DNA of 26,924 bases from assembly GCA_934501475.1 (NCBI GenBank), contig CAKSUL010000027.1:1-26924 (forward strand), given 5' to 3'. The position numbers were made by a program, and so were the translations under genes. A model generated the notes under the pieces. That model saw nothing but the letters and a program-made list of their open reading frames with translations, searched no databases and was not told the DNA's origin. Origin of the DNA: an uncultured Roseovarius sp. (GTDB taxonomy: Bacteria > Pseudomonadota > Alphaproteobacteria > Rhodobacterales > Rhodobacteraceae). Every line of letters begins with the position of its first letter. The stretch's first letter is position 1. Shown piece by piece: positions 16,325-23,956 of the stretch.

Positions 16325-17275
16325 ATGACGGCATTGATCCTCAAGCGGCTGGGCATCGGTCTGATCACCGTGCTGGCCGTGTCCATCATCATCTTTTTCG
16401 GCACCAAGATCCTGCCCGGCGACGCCGCGCAGATCCGGCTGGGCATGGAGGCGACCGAGGCCAACATCGCCGCCATGCGCGAACGCCTGGGGCTGGATCA
16501 ACCGATATACATGCAATATCTCAACTGGCTGGGCAATTTCGTGCAGGGCGATCTGGGGATTTCGCTGGCCAGCGACGTGCCGATCACCGAACTGATTTCG
16601 TACCGCTACAAGAACACCGTCTATGTCAGCGTGCTGACCGCGCTGATCGGGGTGCCGGTGTCGCTGGCGCTGGGGATTGCGGCGGCGATGTTTCCCGGAT
16701 CGGTCTATGACCGGGTGCTGACCTTCGTTTCGGTGTCGCTGGTGGCCGCGCCCGAGTTTTTCACCGCGACGCTGCTGGTGCTGATCTTTGTCTTTGCCCT
16801 CGGGATCGGCAACGCGGTGGTGGTGGGCAGCACCGAGGGGCTGGGCCTGTTCGGGCTGATCGCGCATTTCGCGCTGCCGATTGCCACGCTGAGTTTCGTG
16901 ATCGCCTCGCAACTGATCCGGATGAGCCGCGCCGCCGTGCTGAACGTCATGTCGTCGCCCTATATCGAGATGGCCATTCTCAAGGGCATACCACGCCGCC
17001 GCATCATCCTGCGCCATGCGCTGCTGAACGCCATCGGCCCGATCGTGAACGTGGTTGCGCTGAACCTGGCCTATCTGGTCACCGGCGTGATCGTGGTCGA
17101 GGTCTATTTCGGCTATCCCGGCCTTGCGACGCTGATCGTGCAGGCGGTGCAGACCCGCGATTTCGTGCTGATCCAGGGCCTCGGCATGATATTCTGCCTG
17201 ACCTATGTGATCCTGATGCTGATCGCCGACATCGCGTCCTTTGCGTCCAACCCAAGACTGAGGCACCCGAAATGA
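16325..17275 (+). CDS. Peptide-type ABC transporter permease, DppB/OppB-like
   Basis: 316-residue inner-membrane permease. N-terminal span MTALILKRLGIGLITVLAVSIIIFFGTKILPGD is the classic DppB start. The cytoplasmic coupling loop contains VLNVMSSPYIEMAILKGIPRRRIILRHALLNA. The C-terminal VVVEVYFGYPGLATLIVQAVQTRDF is the family signature. About six membrane segments. ATG 16325 has GGTGGGA upstream; the frame open to 16283 adds nothing family-like. Overlaps the next permease by 4 bp (ATGA). Works with the frameshifted binding protein and the fused ATPase downstream. Confidence 0.92.
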   Translation: MTALILKRLGIGLITVLAVSIIIFFGTKILPGDAAQIRLGMEATEANIAAMRERLGLDQPIYMQYLNWLGNFVQGDLGISLASDVPITELISYRYKNTVYVSVLTALIGVPVSLALGIAAAMFPGSVYDRVLTFVSVSLVAAPEFFTATLLVLIFVFALGIGNAVVVGSTEGLGLFGLIAHFALPIATLSFVIASQLIRMSRAAVLNVMSSPYIEMAILKGIPRRRIILRHALLNAIGPIVNVVALNLAYLVTGVIVVEVYFGYPGLATLIVQAVQTRDFVLIQGLGMIFCLTYVILMLIADIASFASNPRLRHPK

Positions 17276-18195
17276 GCCGATCAGACAACCCCGATCACTA
17301 TGTCGCGCCCTATGACGACAAGCTCAGCTTTGATGAGTTGCCCGACGCCCCGCCAACGGATTATTACCGCCCGTCCCTGATGGGCTGGCTGGGGATCGTG
17401 GTGACGGCGTTCTGGGTTTTCATCGCGCTGTTCGGCCCCTCGCTTGCGCCTTATGGCGAAAACCAACTGCCGTTTCCCGACGCCTATAGCGAATTTCAGG
17501 TGCCCCAGGCCGGCGCGCCCCTTGGCACCGATGTCGAGGACCGCGATGTGCTGTCGCGCATCATGTATGGGGCCGGGCGCACGATGGGGATTTCCATTGC
17601 CGCGACCCTTCTGGCCTATGGGATCGGCGTGGTCCTGGGGATCGGCGCGGCGGTGTCGGGGCCGCGGGTGGACATGGTGTTGAGCCGGATCAACGATGCC
17701 TTCCTGTCCCTGCCCACGATCATGCTGGGCCTTGTGGTGGTGGCGGCGGTGGGATCGTCCATTCCGGTGCTGATCGTCACCGCGGGGCTGATCTATGCCA
17801 GCGTGGTGTTCCGCCTCAGCCGCGCCATCGGGATGGAGATCATGGTGATGGATTTCGTCGAGGCCGCGCGCGCCCGCGGCGAAGGGCGCTGGTGGATCAT
17901 CACCCGCGAGATATGGCCCAATGCGCGGATGCCGCTGATCACCGATTTCGGGCTGCGCCTGATCTATGTGATCCTGTTCATCTCCAGCCTCAGCTTTCTG
18001 GGTCTGGGCGTGCAGCCGCCGCAGGCCGATTGGGGCAGCATGGTGCGCGACAACCTGGGCGCGCTGCAATATGGCCAGTCGATCATTCCGGTGATCGCCC
18101 CGGCGCTGTCGATCGCGACCCTGACGGTGGCGATCAACCTGATCGTGGATGACGTGTCGGCTCATGGTGGCGGCAAACTGTCTGGAAGGATGTAG
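17272..18195 (+). CDS. Peptide-type ABC transporter permease, DppC/OppC-like
   Basis: 307 residues; starts at ATG 17272 overlapping the DppB-like stop. A roughly 40-residue hydrophilic N-terminus (MSRSDNPDHYVAPYDDKLSF) precedes the first span (WLGIVVTAFWVFIALFGPSL). Family motifs: GTDVEDRDVLSRIMYGAGRT, then the coupling segment DFVEAARARGEGRWWIITREIWPNA, and the C-terminal SSLSFLGLGVQPPQADWGSM. It ends with TAG at 18193-18195. The ATPase gene that follows is in the same frame with only TAG-GGT between the two reading frames. Confidence 0.93.
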   Translation: MSRSDNPDHYVAPYDDKLSFDELPDAPPTDYYRPSLMGWLGIVVTAFWVFIALFGPSLAPYGENQLPFPDAYSEFQVPQAGAPLGTDVEDRDVLSRIMYGAGRTMGISIAATLLAYGIGVVLGIGAAVSGPRVDMVLSRINDAFLSLPTIMLGLVVVAAVGSSIPVLIVTAGLIYASVVFRLSRAIGMEIMVMDFVEAARARGEGRWWIITREIWPNARMPLITDFGLRLIYVILFISSLSFLGLGVQPPQADWGSMVRDNLGALQYGQSIIPVIAPALSIATLTVAINLIVDDVSAHGGGKLSGRM

Positions 18196-18198
18196 GGT

Positions 18199-20031
18199 TT
18201 GGCCAGGGACACGCATGGGGACGACATCATCTTCGAGGCCCGCGATCTCAGCATCAGCGCCTTTCGCAAGGACGGCACCGAGACGCAGATCGTCAAGGGC
18301 ATCGATTTCCAGGTGCGCCGCGGCGAGGTTGTCGCGCTGATCGGTGAATCGGGATCGGGCAAGACGACGATTTCGCTGGCGGCGCTTGGCTATTGCAAGC
18401 CGGGGCTGCAATTCAGCGGCGGGCAGGCGCTGTTGCTGGGCGATGACGTGACCCGCATGACCACCGAGCAGCTGCGCCCGGTGCGCGGCGTCAGCGTGGC
18501 CTACCTTGCCCAGAGTGCGGCCGCCACCTTCAACCCGTCGATCCGCATCAACGAACAGGTGACCGAATCCCCGGTGCTGCACGGCACCAAGACGCAAGCC
18601 GAGGCCAATCAGCGCGCGCTTGAGCTATATCGCGCGCTGGAACTGCCGAACCCGGAAACCATCGGCAACCGCTATCCGCATCAGGTATCGGGCGGACAGT
18701 TGCAGCGCCTGATGGCGGCGATGGCGCTGTGCGGCGATCCCGCGCTTCTGGTTCTGGACGAGCCGACGACCGCGCTGGACGTGACCACCCAGATCGAGGT
18801 GCTCAAGGCGTTCAAGACCGTGATCCAGAATGAGGGCGCGGCGGCGATCTATGTCACGCATGATCTGGCCGTGGTGGCGCAGATCGCCGATCATATCGTC
18901 GTGCTCTATAATGGTGAGGTCAAGGAGGCCGGGCCGGTGGACGTGATCATCAACGCACCGAAACATCCCTATACCCGCCGCCTTATGGCCGCGATCCGAC
19001 CGCTGCCCGAGCCGGGCCAGAGCGGCACATCCTCGGACGAGCATCTGCGCGCCGCCCCCGCGCTCGAGGTCAGGGGGATCGACGCGGGCTATGGCGCCAG
19101 TCTGGGCGGCAAGCCGCAGGTGATGGTGCTGCGCGACATCAACATCGCCATCGAGCGCGGCAAGACCGTGGGCATCATCGGTGAATCTGGCTGTGGCAAA
19201 TCCACGCTGGCGCGGGTGATGGCCGGTCTGCTGCCCGCCAGCGAGGGCGAGATCACGCTGGACGGCGTCACCCTGGACCCGCGGCTGGAAAACCGCAGCC
19301 GCGATCAGTTGCGCAAGGTGCAGTTCGTCTATCAGATGGCCGATACCGCGCTCAATCCGCGCCACCGCATCCGCGATATCCTGGGCCGCCCGATCACCTT
19401 TTATCGCGGCCTCAAGGGACGCAAGCGGCGCGAGCGGATCGAGGAATTGCTGAAAATGGTGGAATTGCCGGTGCAGTTCGCCGACCGCTATCCGCATGAA
19501 TTGTCCGGCGGGCAGAAACAGCGCGTCAACCTGGCGCGCGCCCTGGCCGCCGAGCCCGAGATCATCCTGTGCGATGAGGTGACATCGGCGCTCGATACCA
19601 TCGTGGGCGCCAATGTGATCCGCCTGCTGACCCGCCTGCAAAAGGAAACCGGGGTGTCCTTCGTGTTCATCAGCCATGACCTGTCGACCGTGGCCAGCTT
19701 TGCCGATGAGATCGTCGTGCTCTATGCCGGGCGCGTCGCTGAGCAGGGCCCGACCGACAAGGTGCTGTCGCCGCCGTTTCATCCCTACACGCGCCTTCTG
19801 GTGTCCTCGGTGCCCGAAACGCGCATCGGCTGGCTGGAAGAGGCGGCCCAGACCCGCGCGGCGAAATCCGGCATTGCCGGGGCGGTGGAGCTGACCGAAA
19901 CGGGATGTCCGTTTTTCGCGCGATGTCCCTTGGCGATCGCGGGCACCTGTGATCTGCTCGACCCGCCGCGCCTGAATGACGGCGAGGGGCATATCATCGA
20001 ATGTCACCGCAGCGTGGACGATCTGCGCTAA
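18199..20031 (+). CDS. Peptide-type ABC transporter ATP-binding protein, fused DppD-DppF double ATPase
   Basis: 610 residues with two complete ABC domains, replacing the separate DppD and DppF subunits. Domain 1: Walker A GESGSGKTT (49-57), signature VSGGQLQRLM, Walker B LVLDEPTTALD. Domain 2: Walker A GESGCGKST, signature LSGGQKQRVN, Walker B IILCDEVTSALD. Both sites look competent. The oligopeptide-transporter C-terminal cysteine region CPFFARCPLAIAGTC is present near residue 570 onward. The start is TTG 18199: no ATG or GTG is available in frame after the upstream TAG, and GGAAGGA (18184-18190) sits 8 bp before it. The gene lies in the same frame as the permease and 3 bp after its stop. 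Confidence 0.9.
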   Translation: MARDTHGDDIIFEARDLSISAFRKDGTETQIVKGIDFQVRRGEVVALIGESGSGKTTISLAALGYCKPGLQFSGGQALLLGDDVTRMTTEQLRPVRGVSVAYLAQSAAATFNPSIRINEQVTESPVLHGTKTQAEANQRALELYRALELPNPETIGNRYPHQVSGGQLQRLMAAMALCGDPALLVLDEPTTALDVTTQIEVLKAFKTVIQNEGAAAIYVTHDLAVVAQIADHIVVLYNGEVKEAGPVDVIINAPKHPYTRRLMAAIRPLPEPGQSGTSSDEHLRAAPALEVRGIDAGYGASLGGKPQVMVLRDINIAIERGKTVGIIGESGCGKSTLARVMAGLLPASEGEITLDGVTLDPRLENRSRDQLRKVQFVYQMADTALNPRHRIRDILGRPITFYRGLKGRKRRERIEELLKMVELPVQFADRYPHELSGGQKQRVNLARALAAEPEIILCDEVTSALDTIVGANVIRLLTRLQKETGVSFVFISHDLSTVASFADEIVVLYAGRVAEQGPTDKVLSPPFHPYTRLLVSSVPETRIGWLEEAAQTRAAKSGIAGAVELTETGCPFFARCPLAIAGTCDLLDPPRLNDGEGHIIECHRSVDDLR

Positions 20032-20057
20032 AGGCAACTCCGGGCAAGGACACGAAC

Positions 20058-22121
20058 ATGGCCACACCATCCCCCCAATCCCCCCAATCCGCTAAGACCG
20101 ATCCGCTGTTGCAGCCCTTTCAGCTGGGCCATGTCACGCTGCGCAACCGCATCATGAGCACCAGCCACGCCGCCGGAATGCATACGGATGGCATGCCGGG
20201 GCAGCGCTATCAGGATTATCACGTGGAAAAGGCCAAGGGCGGCATCGGCCTGACCATGTTCGGCGGCTCGTCCAACGTGTCGATCGACAGCCCCTCGGTC
20301 ATGCCGCAGCTGAACATGGGCGTGGACCGCGTGATCCCCTATCTGCAGGAATTTTCCCAGCGTGTGCATGCCGAGGGCGCGGCGCTGATGTGTCAGATCA
20401 CCCATCTGGGCCGGCGCGGTGAGTTCTACAACGGAGCCCTCCTGCCCACGGTCGCGCCGTCGGTGGTCCGCGAATCCCTGCACCGCTCGATCCCCAAGGA
20501 GATGGATCAGTATGACATCGACCGGATCATCGCCGATTACGTGCGCGCCGCGCTGCGCTGCAAGGAGGGCGGTCTGGACGGGGTCGAATGCGTGTCGGGC
20601 GCGCATCTGATCGGGCAGTTCCTGTCGCCGGCGCAGAATTTCCGCACCGATGCCTATGGCGGATCGCTGGAAAACCGCTGCCGCTTCGGGCTTGAGGTGT
20701 TCGAGGCGCTGCGCAAGGCGGTGGGCGACAAGTTCCTGCTGGGGTTCCGCTTTATCGTCGATGAGGGCTATGCCGAGGGGCTGGGCTTTGAGGAATGCCT
20801 CAAGACGGCGCGGATCTTCGAGGCGTCGGGCCATGTCGATTTCTTCAACGCCAATTACGGGCGCATGGACAATCTGGCGGTGCTGTCGATCGACTGCATG
20901 CCGGGGATGGCGTCGCCGGATGCGCCGTGGTTGGCCAAGGCGGCGCAGTTCAAGGCCGAGGTCAAGCTGCCGGTGATGCATGCCGCCAAGATCGCCGATG
21001 TGGCCACCGCGCGCCACGCCATCCGCGAGGGGCTGCTGGATCTGGTCGGCATGACCCGCGCGCAGATCACCGAGCCCCATCTGGTGAACAAGATCGCCGC
21101 CGGTCAGGAGGATCGCATCCGCCCCTGCGTCGGGGCCACGCATTGCATGGGCGATCTGCGCCCGTCCTGCATCCACAACCCGGCCACCGGCCATGACCGC
21201 GTGCTGCATCAGACCATCGCGCGTGCGCAGCATCCGCGCAAGGTGGTGATCGTCGGCGCAGGCCCTGCCGGGCTCGAGGCGGCGCGGGTCTGCGGTGAGC
21301 GCGGCCATGACGTGACCCTGCTTGAGGCGGCGCCACAACCGGGCGGGCAGATCCTGCTGGCGGCCAAGGCCAGCTGGCGCAAGGACCTGGTCGGCATCGT
21401 CGACTGGCGGGTCAATGAACTGGCGCATCTGGGCGTCGATCTGCGCTGCTACACCTACGCCGAAGAGGCCGATATCCTGGCGCTCGACCCCGATCTGGTG
21501 GTGGTGGCGACGGGGGGCGTGCCCAATCTGGACTGGCTCAAAGGGTCCGAGCATCTGACCTCGCCCTGGGACATATTGGAGGGCAGCGTCAAGCCCGCCG
21601 ACGACGTTCTGGTGATCGACGGCACCGGGCGGCATGTGGCGCTGTCGGCGGCGGATGTCTGTCAGCGCGCCGGCAGCACGATCCAGTTTTCCAGCATCGA
21701 CGCCTCGCTGGCCGCCGAACAGACCTATGCCGAGGCCGTGATCTGGCGCAAATGGGCAAGCGAGGTGGGCATGCCCCTGCGCACCGAAGAGGCCCCGATC
21801 AGCGTGCGCCGCGAGGGCAACGTGCTGGTGGCGGTGATGCGCAGCGAGTTGACCAATCAGGAGGTCGAGCTGCGCGCGGCGCAGATCATCTATGATTATG
21901 GCACGATCCCGGCGGATGCGCTGTATCACGGGCTGCGCGATGCGTCGGTCAACAAGGGCGTGACCAACCTGGAAAACTGGGTCGCCGGGCAGATGTATCG
22001 CGATCCGCGCCTGGCCCAGGATGCGGGCGGGTTCGAGTTGTACCGCATCGGTGACGCCATCGCCAGCCGCAACATCCATGCGGCGGTCAACGACGCGCTG
22101 CGCCTGTGCCAGAACTGTTAG
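20058..22121 (+). CDS. Two-domain NADH:flavin oxidoreductase, trimethylamine dehydrogenase / N-demethylase type
   Basis: 687 residues. ATG 20058 has AAGGA 7 bp upstream; the frame open to 20001 overlaps the ATPase gene. Residues about 15-350 form an old-yellow-enzyme-type FMN barrel: DPLLQPFQLGHVTLRNRI, CQITHLGRRGEF, then GAHLIGQFLSPAQNFRTDAYGG and SLENRCRFGL, GMTRAQITEPHLVNKI. A linker with Cys357, Cys363 and Cys371 (CVGATHC, SCIHNP) follows, then an FAD/NAD-like domain from KVVIVGAGPAGLEAARV (395-411). This is the layout of trimethylamine dehydrogenase, 2,4-dienoyl-CoA reductase and N-methylproline/stachydrine demethylases. The second of the four usual cluster cysteines is Ala360. Likely demethylates or dehydrogenates an N-methylated substrate imported by the transporter upstream; substrate unknown. 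Confidence 0.88.
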   Translation: MATPSPQSPQSAKTDPLLQPFQLGHVTLRNRIMSTSHAAGMHTDGMPGQRYQDYHVEKAKGGIGLTMFGGSSNVSIDSPSVMPQLNMGVDRVIPYLQEFSQRVHAEGAALMCQITHLGRRGEFYNGALLPTVAPSVVRESLHRSIPKEMDQYDIDRIIADYVRAALRCKEGGLDGVECVSGAHLIGQFLSPAQNFRTDAYGGSLENRCRFGLEVFEALRKAVGDKFLLGFRFIVDEGYAEGLGFEECLKTARIFEASGHVDFFNANYGRMDNLAVLSIDCMPGMASPDAPWLAKAAQFKAEVKLPVMHAAKIADVATARHAIREGLLDLVGMTRAQITEPHLVNKIAAGQEDRIRPCVGATHCMGDLRPSCIHNPATGHDRVLHQTIARAQHPRKVVIVGAGPAGLEAARVCGERGHDVTLLEAAPQPGGQILLAAKASWRKDLVGIVDWRVNELAHLGVDLRCYTYAEEADILALDPDLVVVATGGVPNLDWLKGSEHLTSPWDILEGSVKPADDVLVIDGTGRHVALSAADVCQRAGSTIQFSSIDASLAAEQTYAEAVIWRKWASEVGMPLRTEEAPISVRREGNVLVAVMRSELTNQEVELRAAQIIYDYGTIPADALYHGLRDASVNKGVTNLENWVAGQMYRDPRLAQDAGGFELYRIGDAIASRNIHAAVNDALRLCQNC

Positions 22122-22157
22122 GCTAGCCTCTGAAGGGCGCGCGCCGGGGCAATTGCG

Positions 22158-23678
22158 TCAGTTGCGCTCGCGCTCGGGCGGTTCGAGATGGGCAAAGGCC
22201 CAGTCGTTGTAATGCTGGTTGCCCCGGTAATAGCGCGCATGGTCGGTGTTGGGCGGGACGTGATCCCAGCTTGGTTTCTTGCCTGACTGGGTGGCGCGGT
22301 TGATCAGCTGGCGGCGGCGCTGGCTGGCCAGGACATCGACACTCAGGCGCGCGCTGTCCCATTGCGCCGCCACCTCGGCGGTGAGGCGCGCCAGGGTCTC
22401 GGCATGGGCCGGATCATCGGCCAGGTTGCGCGTCTCGTCCGGGTCCGCCGCCAGATCGAACAGCATCGGCGGGTCGCCCTCTGAGGTGATCAGCTTCATG
22501 TCGCCGCGCCGGACCATGAAAATCGGGGCCTTGATGCCCTCGCACAGCAATTCGCTATAGACGGGGCGCGCGCCCGTGCCCTTGCGTGGCAGCGCCAGAA
22601 TGTCGGTGCCGTCCAGCGTCTCGATCCCCTCGAACCCGTCATCCCCCGCGCCGAGGCTGGCGAAACTGGGCAGCAGATCGACCAGCGACACCAGCGCCTG
22701 CGAGCGGCCGGGGCTGATGCGTCCGGGGCCGTGAAAGATCAGCGGCACGCGCTCGGACCCTTCAAAGAAGGTCTTTTTCAGCCACAGACCCCGCTCGCCC
22801 AGCATCTCGCCATGGTCGGTGGTAAAGATGATCACCGTGTCGTCCATCTGCCCGCTCTGGCGCAGGGCCGCCACCAGCTGCCCGATCTTGTCGTCGATGA
22901 AACTGACCGAGCCGCAATAGGCGCGCCGCGCGCGGGCGATCATCTCGTCGGTGATGTCGGCATCCTTCAGCCCGTGCTGGAACAGGATGCGCAGGCTGTG
23001 GGGGTCATTGTCGCCCTCGTCGGGCAGCGGCACGCGCGGCATCGCCACGCCATCGGGATACAGATCCCAGTGATGGGGCTGGCACAGATAGGGATCATGC
23101 GGATGGGTGAACGACACCTGCATGAAGAACGGGCGCGGATCATCCGAGCGCGCGGAATCATAGATGAACTGGACCGCCTTTGCCGCCACGTCCACATCAT
23201 AGTCGATCTGCACGTTGCGCGCCGATGGCCCCGAAACCGTCAGCATCCGCATGTCGGTTGCGCCATGAAACCCCTCGGCCAGCCAATCGGGCGTCCAGGC
23301 AAAATCGGCCGGATAGACATCGCTGGTCAGGCGGCGCTCAAACCCGTGCAACTGATCGGGGCCGATGAAATGCATCTTGCCGCTGAGGCAGGTCTGATAG
23401 CCCAGAATACGCATGTAATGGGCATAGGTCGGGATCGAGGCGGGAAATTCCGACGCGTTGTCATAGGCCCCGATCCGCGACGCCATCTGCCCCGCCGCCA
23501 TCGACGCGCGCGACGGCGAACAGAGCGGATAGTTGCAATAGGCGTTCTCGAACACCAGCCCGTCGGCGGCCAGTGCATCCAGATGCGGCGTGCGCGCGAT
23601 CGCGTGCCCATAGGGTGCCAGCACGTTGATGGTCAACTGATCGGCCTGCACGAACAGGATATTGGGGCGCTTGGTCAT
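22158..23678 (-). CDS. Choline-sulfatase-like formylglycine sulfatase
   Basis: 506 residues; hydrolyses a sulfate ester, in this subfamily typically choline-O-sulfate to choline. N-terminal RPNILFVQADQL carries a metal-binding Asp13. LCSPSRASMAAG holds the formylglycine signature C-x-P-x-R with Cys53 as the residue to be modified. LSGKMHFIGPDQLHGFERRL and the following SDVYPADFAWTPDWL are hallmark choline-sulfatase stretches; FTTDHGEMLGERGLW carries further metal ligands. The C-terminus is long and ends in basic and aromatic residues (ARYYRGNQHYNDW). No signal peptide, so cytoplasmic as for BetC. ATG 23678 has GAGGAA 8 bp upstream. Convergent with one flavoenzyme gene and divergent from the other. 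It may be specific for another sulfated N-methyl compound. Confidence 0.87.
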   Translation of the reverse strand: MTKRPNILFVQADQLTINVLAPYGHAIARTPHLDALAADGLVFENAYCNYPLCSPSRASMAAGQMASRIGAYDNASEFPASIPTYAHYMRILGYQTCLSGKMHFIGPDQLHGFERRLTSDVYPADFAWTPDWLAEGFHGATDMRMLTVSGPSARNVQIDYDVDVAAKAVQFIYDSARSDDPRPFFMQVSFTHPHDPYLCQPHHWDLYPDGVAMPRVPLPDEGDNDPHSLRILFQHGLKDADITDEMIARARRAYCGSVSFIDDKIGQLVAALRQSGQMDDTVIIFTTDHGEMLGERGLWLKKTFFEGSERVPLIFHGPGRISPGRSQALVSLVDLLPSFASLGAGDDGFEGIETLDGTDILALPRKGTGARPVYSELLCEGIKAPIFMVRRGDMKLITSEGDPPMLFDLAADPDETRNLADDPAHAETLARLTAEVAAQWDSARLSVDVLASQRRRQLINRATQSGKKPSWDHVPPNTDHARYYRGNQHYNDWAFAHLEPPERERN

Positions 23679-23691
23679 GGCGGCGTTCCTC

Positions 23692-23715
23692 GCATGGGGT
23701 GGCGCATGGGATGGC
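23692..23715. repeat. Tandem 12-bp repeat upstream of the sulfatase gene
   Basis: GCATGGGGTGGC and GCATGGGATGGC are consecutive, followed by a third partial copy starting GCATATTGGGTG. The array begins 14 bp upstream of the sulfatase ATG, in its leader. It could be a regulator-binding array or a slippage product. TGAC-GTTGG-GTCA (23726-23738) is an additional short inverted repeat just beyond it. Confidence 0.5.
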
Positions 23716-23790
23716 GCATATTGGGTGACGTTGGGTCAGAGTGACGATCATGGCGCGTTCGCGCAAGCGTTGATGCGGTGTGGCGGCGGC

Positions 23791-23807
23791 ACATCCGGCG
23801 CGGATGT
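23791..23807. promoter_or_regulatory. 17-bp palindrome in the divergent sulfatase/flavoenzyme intergenic region
   Basis: ACATCC-GGCGC-GGATGT: two perfect 6-bp arms around a GC-rich 5-bp spacer, near the middle of the 278-bp region between two divergent genes. Size and position suit a dimeric regulator site. No matching second copy was spotted elsewhere in the window. The rest of the region holds no gene that I can support. Confidence 0.4.
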
Positions 23808-23956
23808 CCATATCGGGCACGTATGACGTCCATTTCAGGGCGTTCCGCCCAGGCTGTGTTTCCCGCATCCTCTGGCCGAGCGGGCGACACGGCGTCGCCC
23901 CTCAGATGCGCCCCCGGCGATGATCGGGCGATGAGCGATGATGGAGATCAGGACCG

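Noticed and set aside
20028..22079. 683-codon open frame on the minus strand opposite the first flavoenzyme
   Set aside because: His/Arg/Ala/Gly-rich translation typical of antisense frames in GC-rich genes; the plus strand carries a full set of family motifs.
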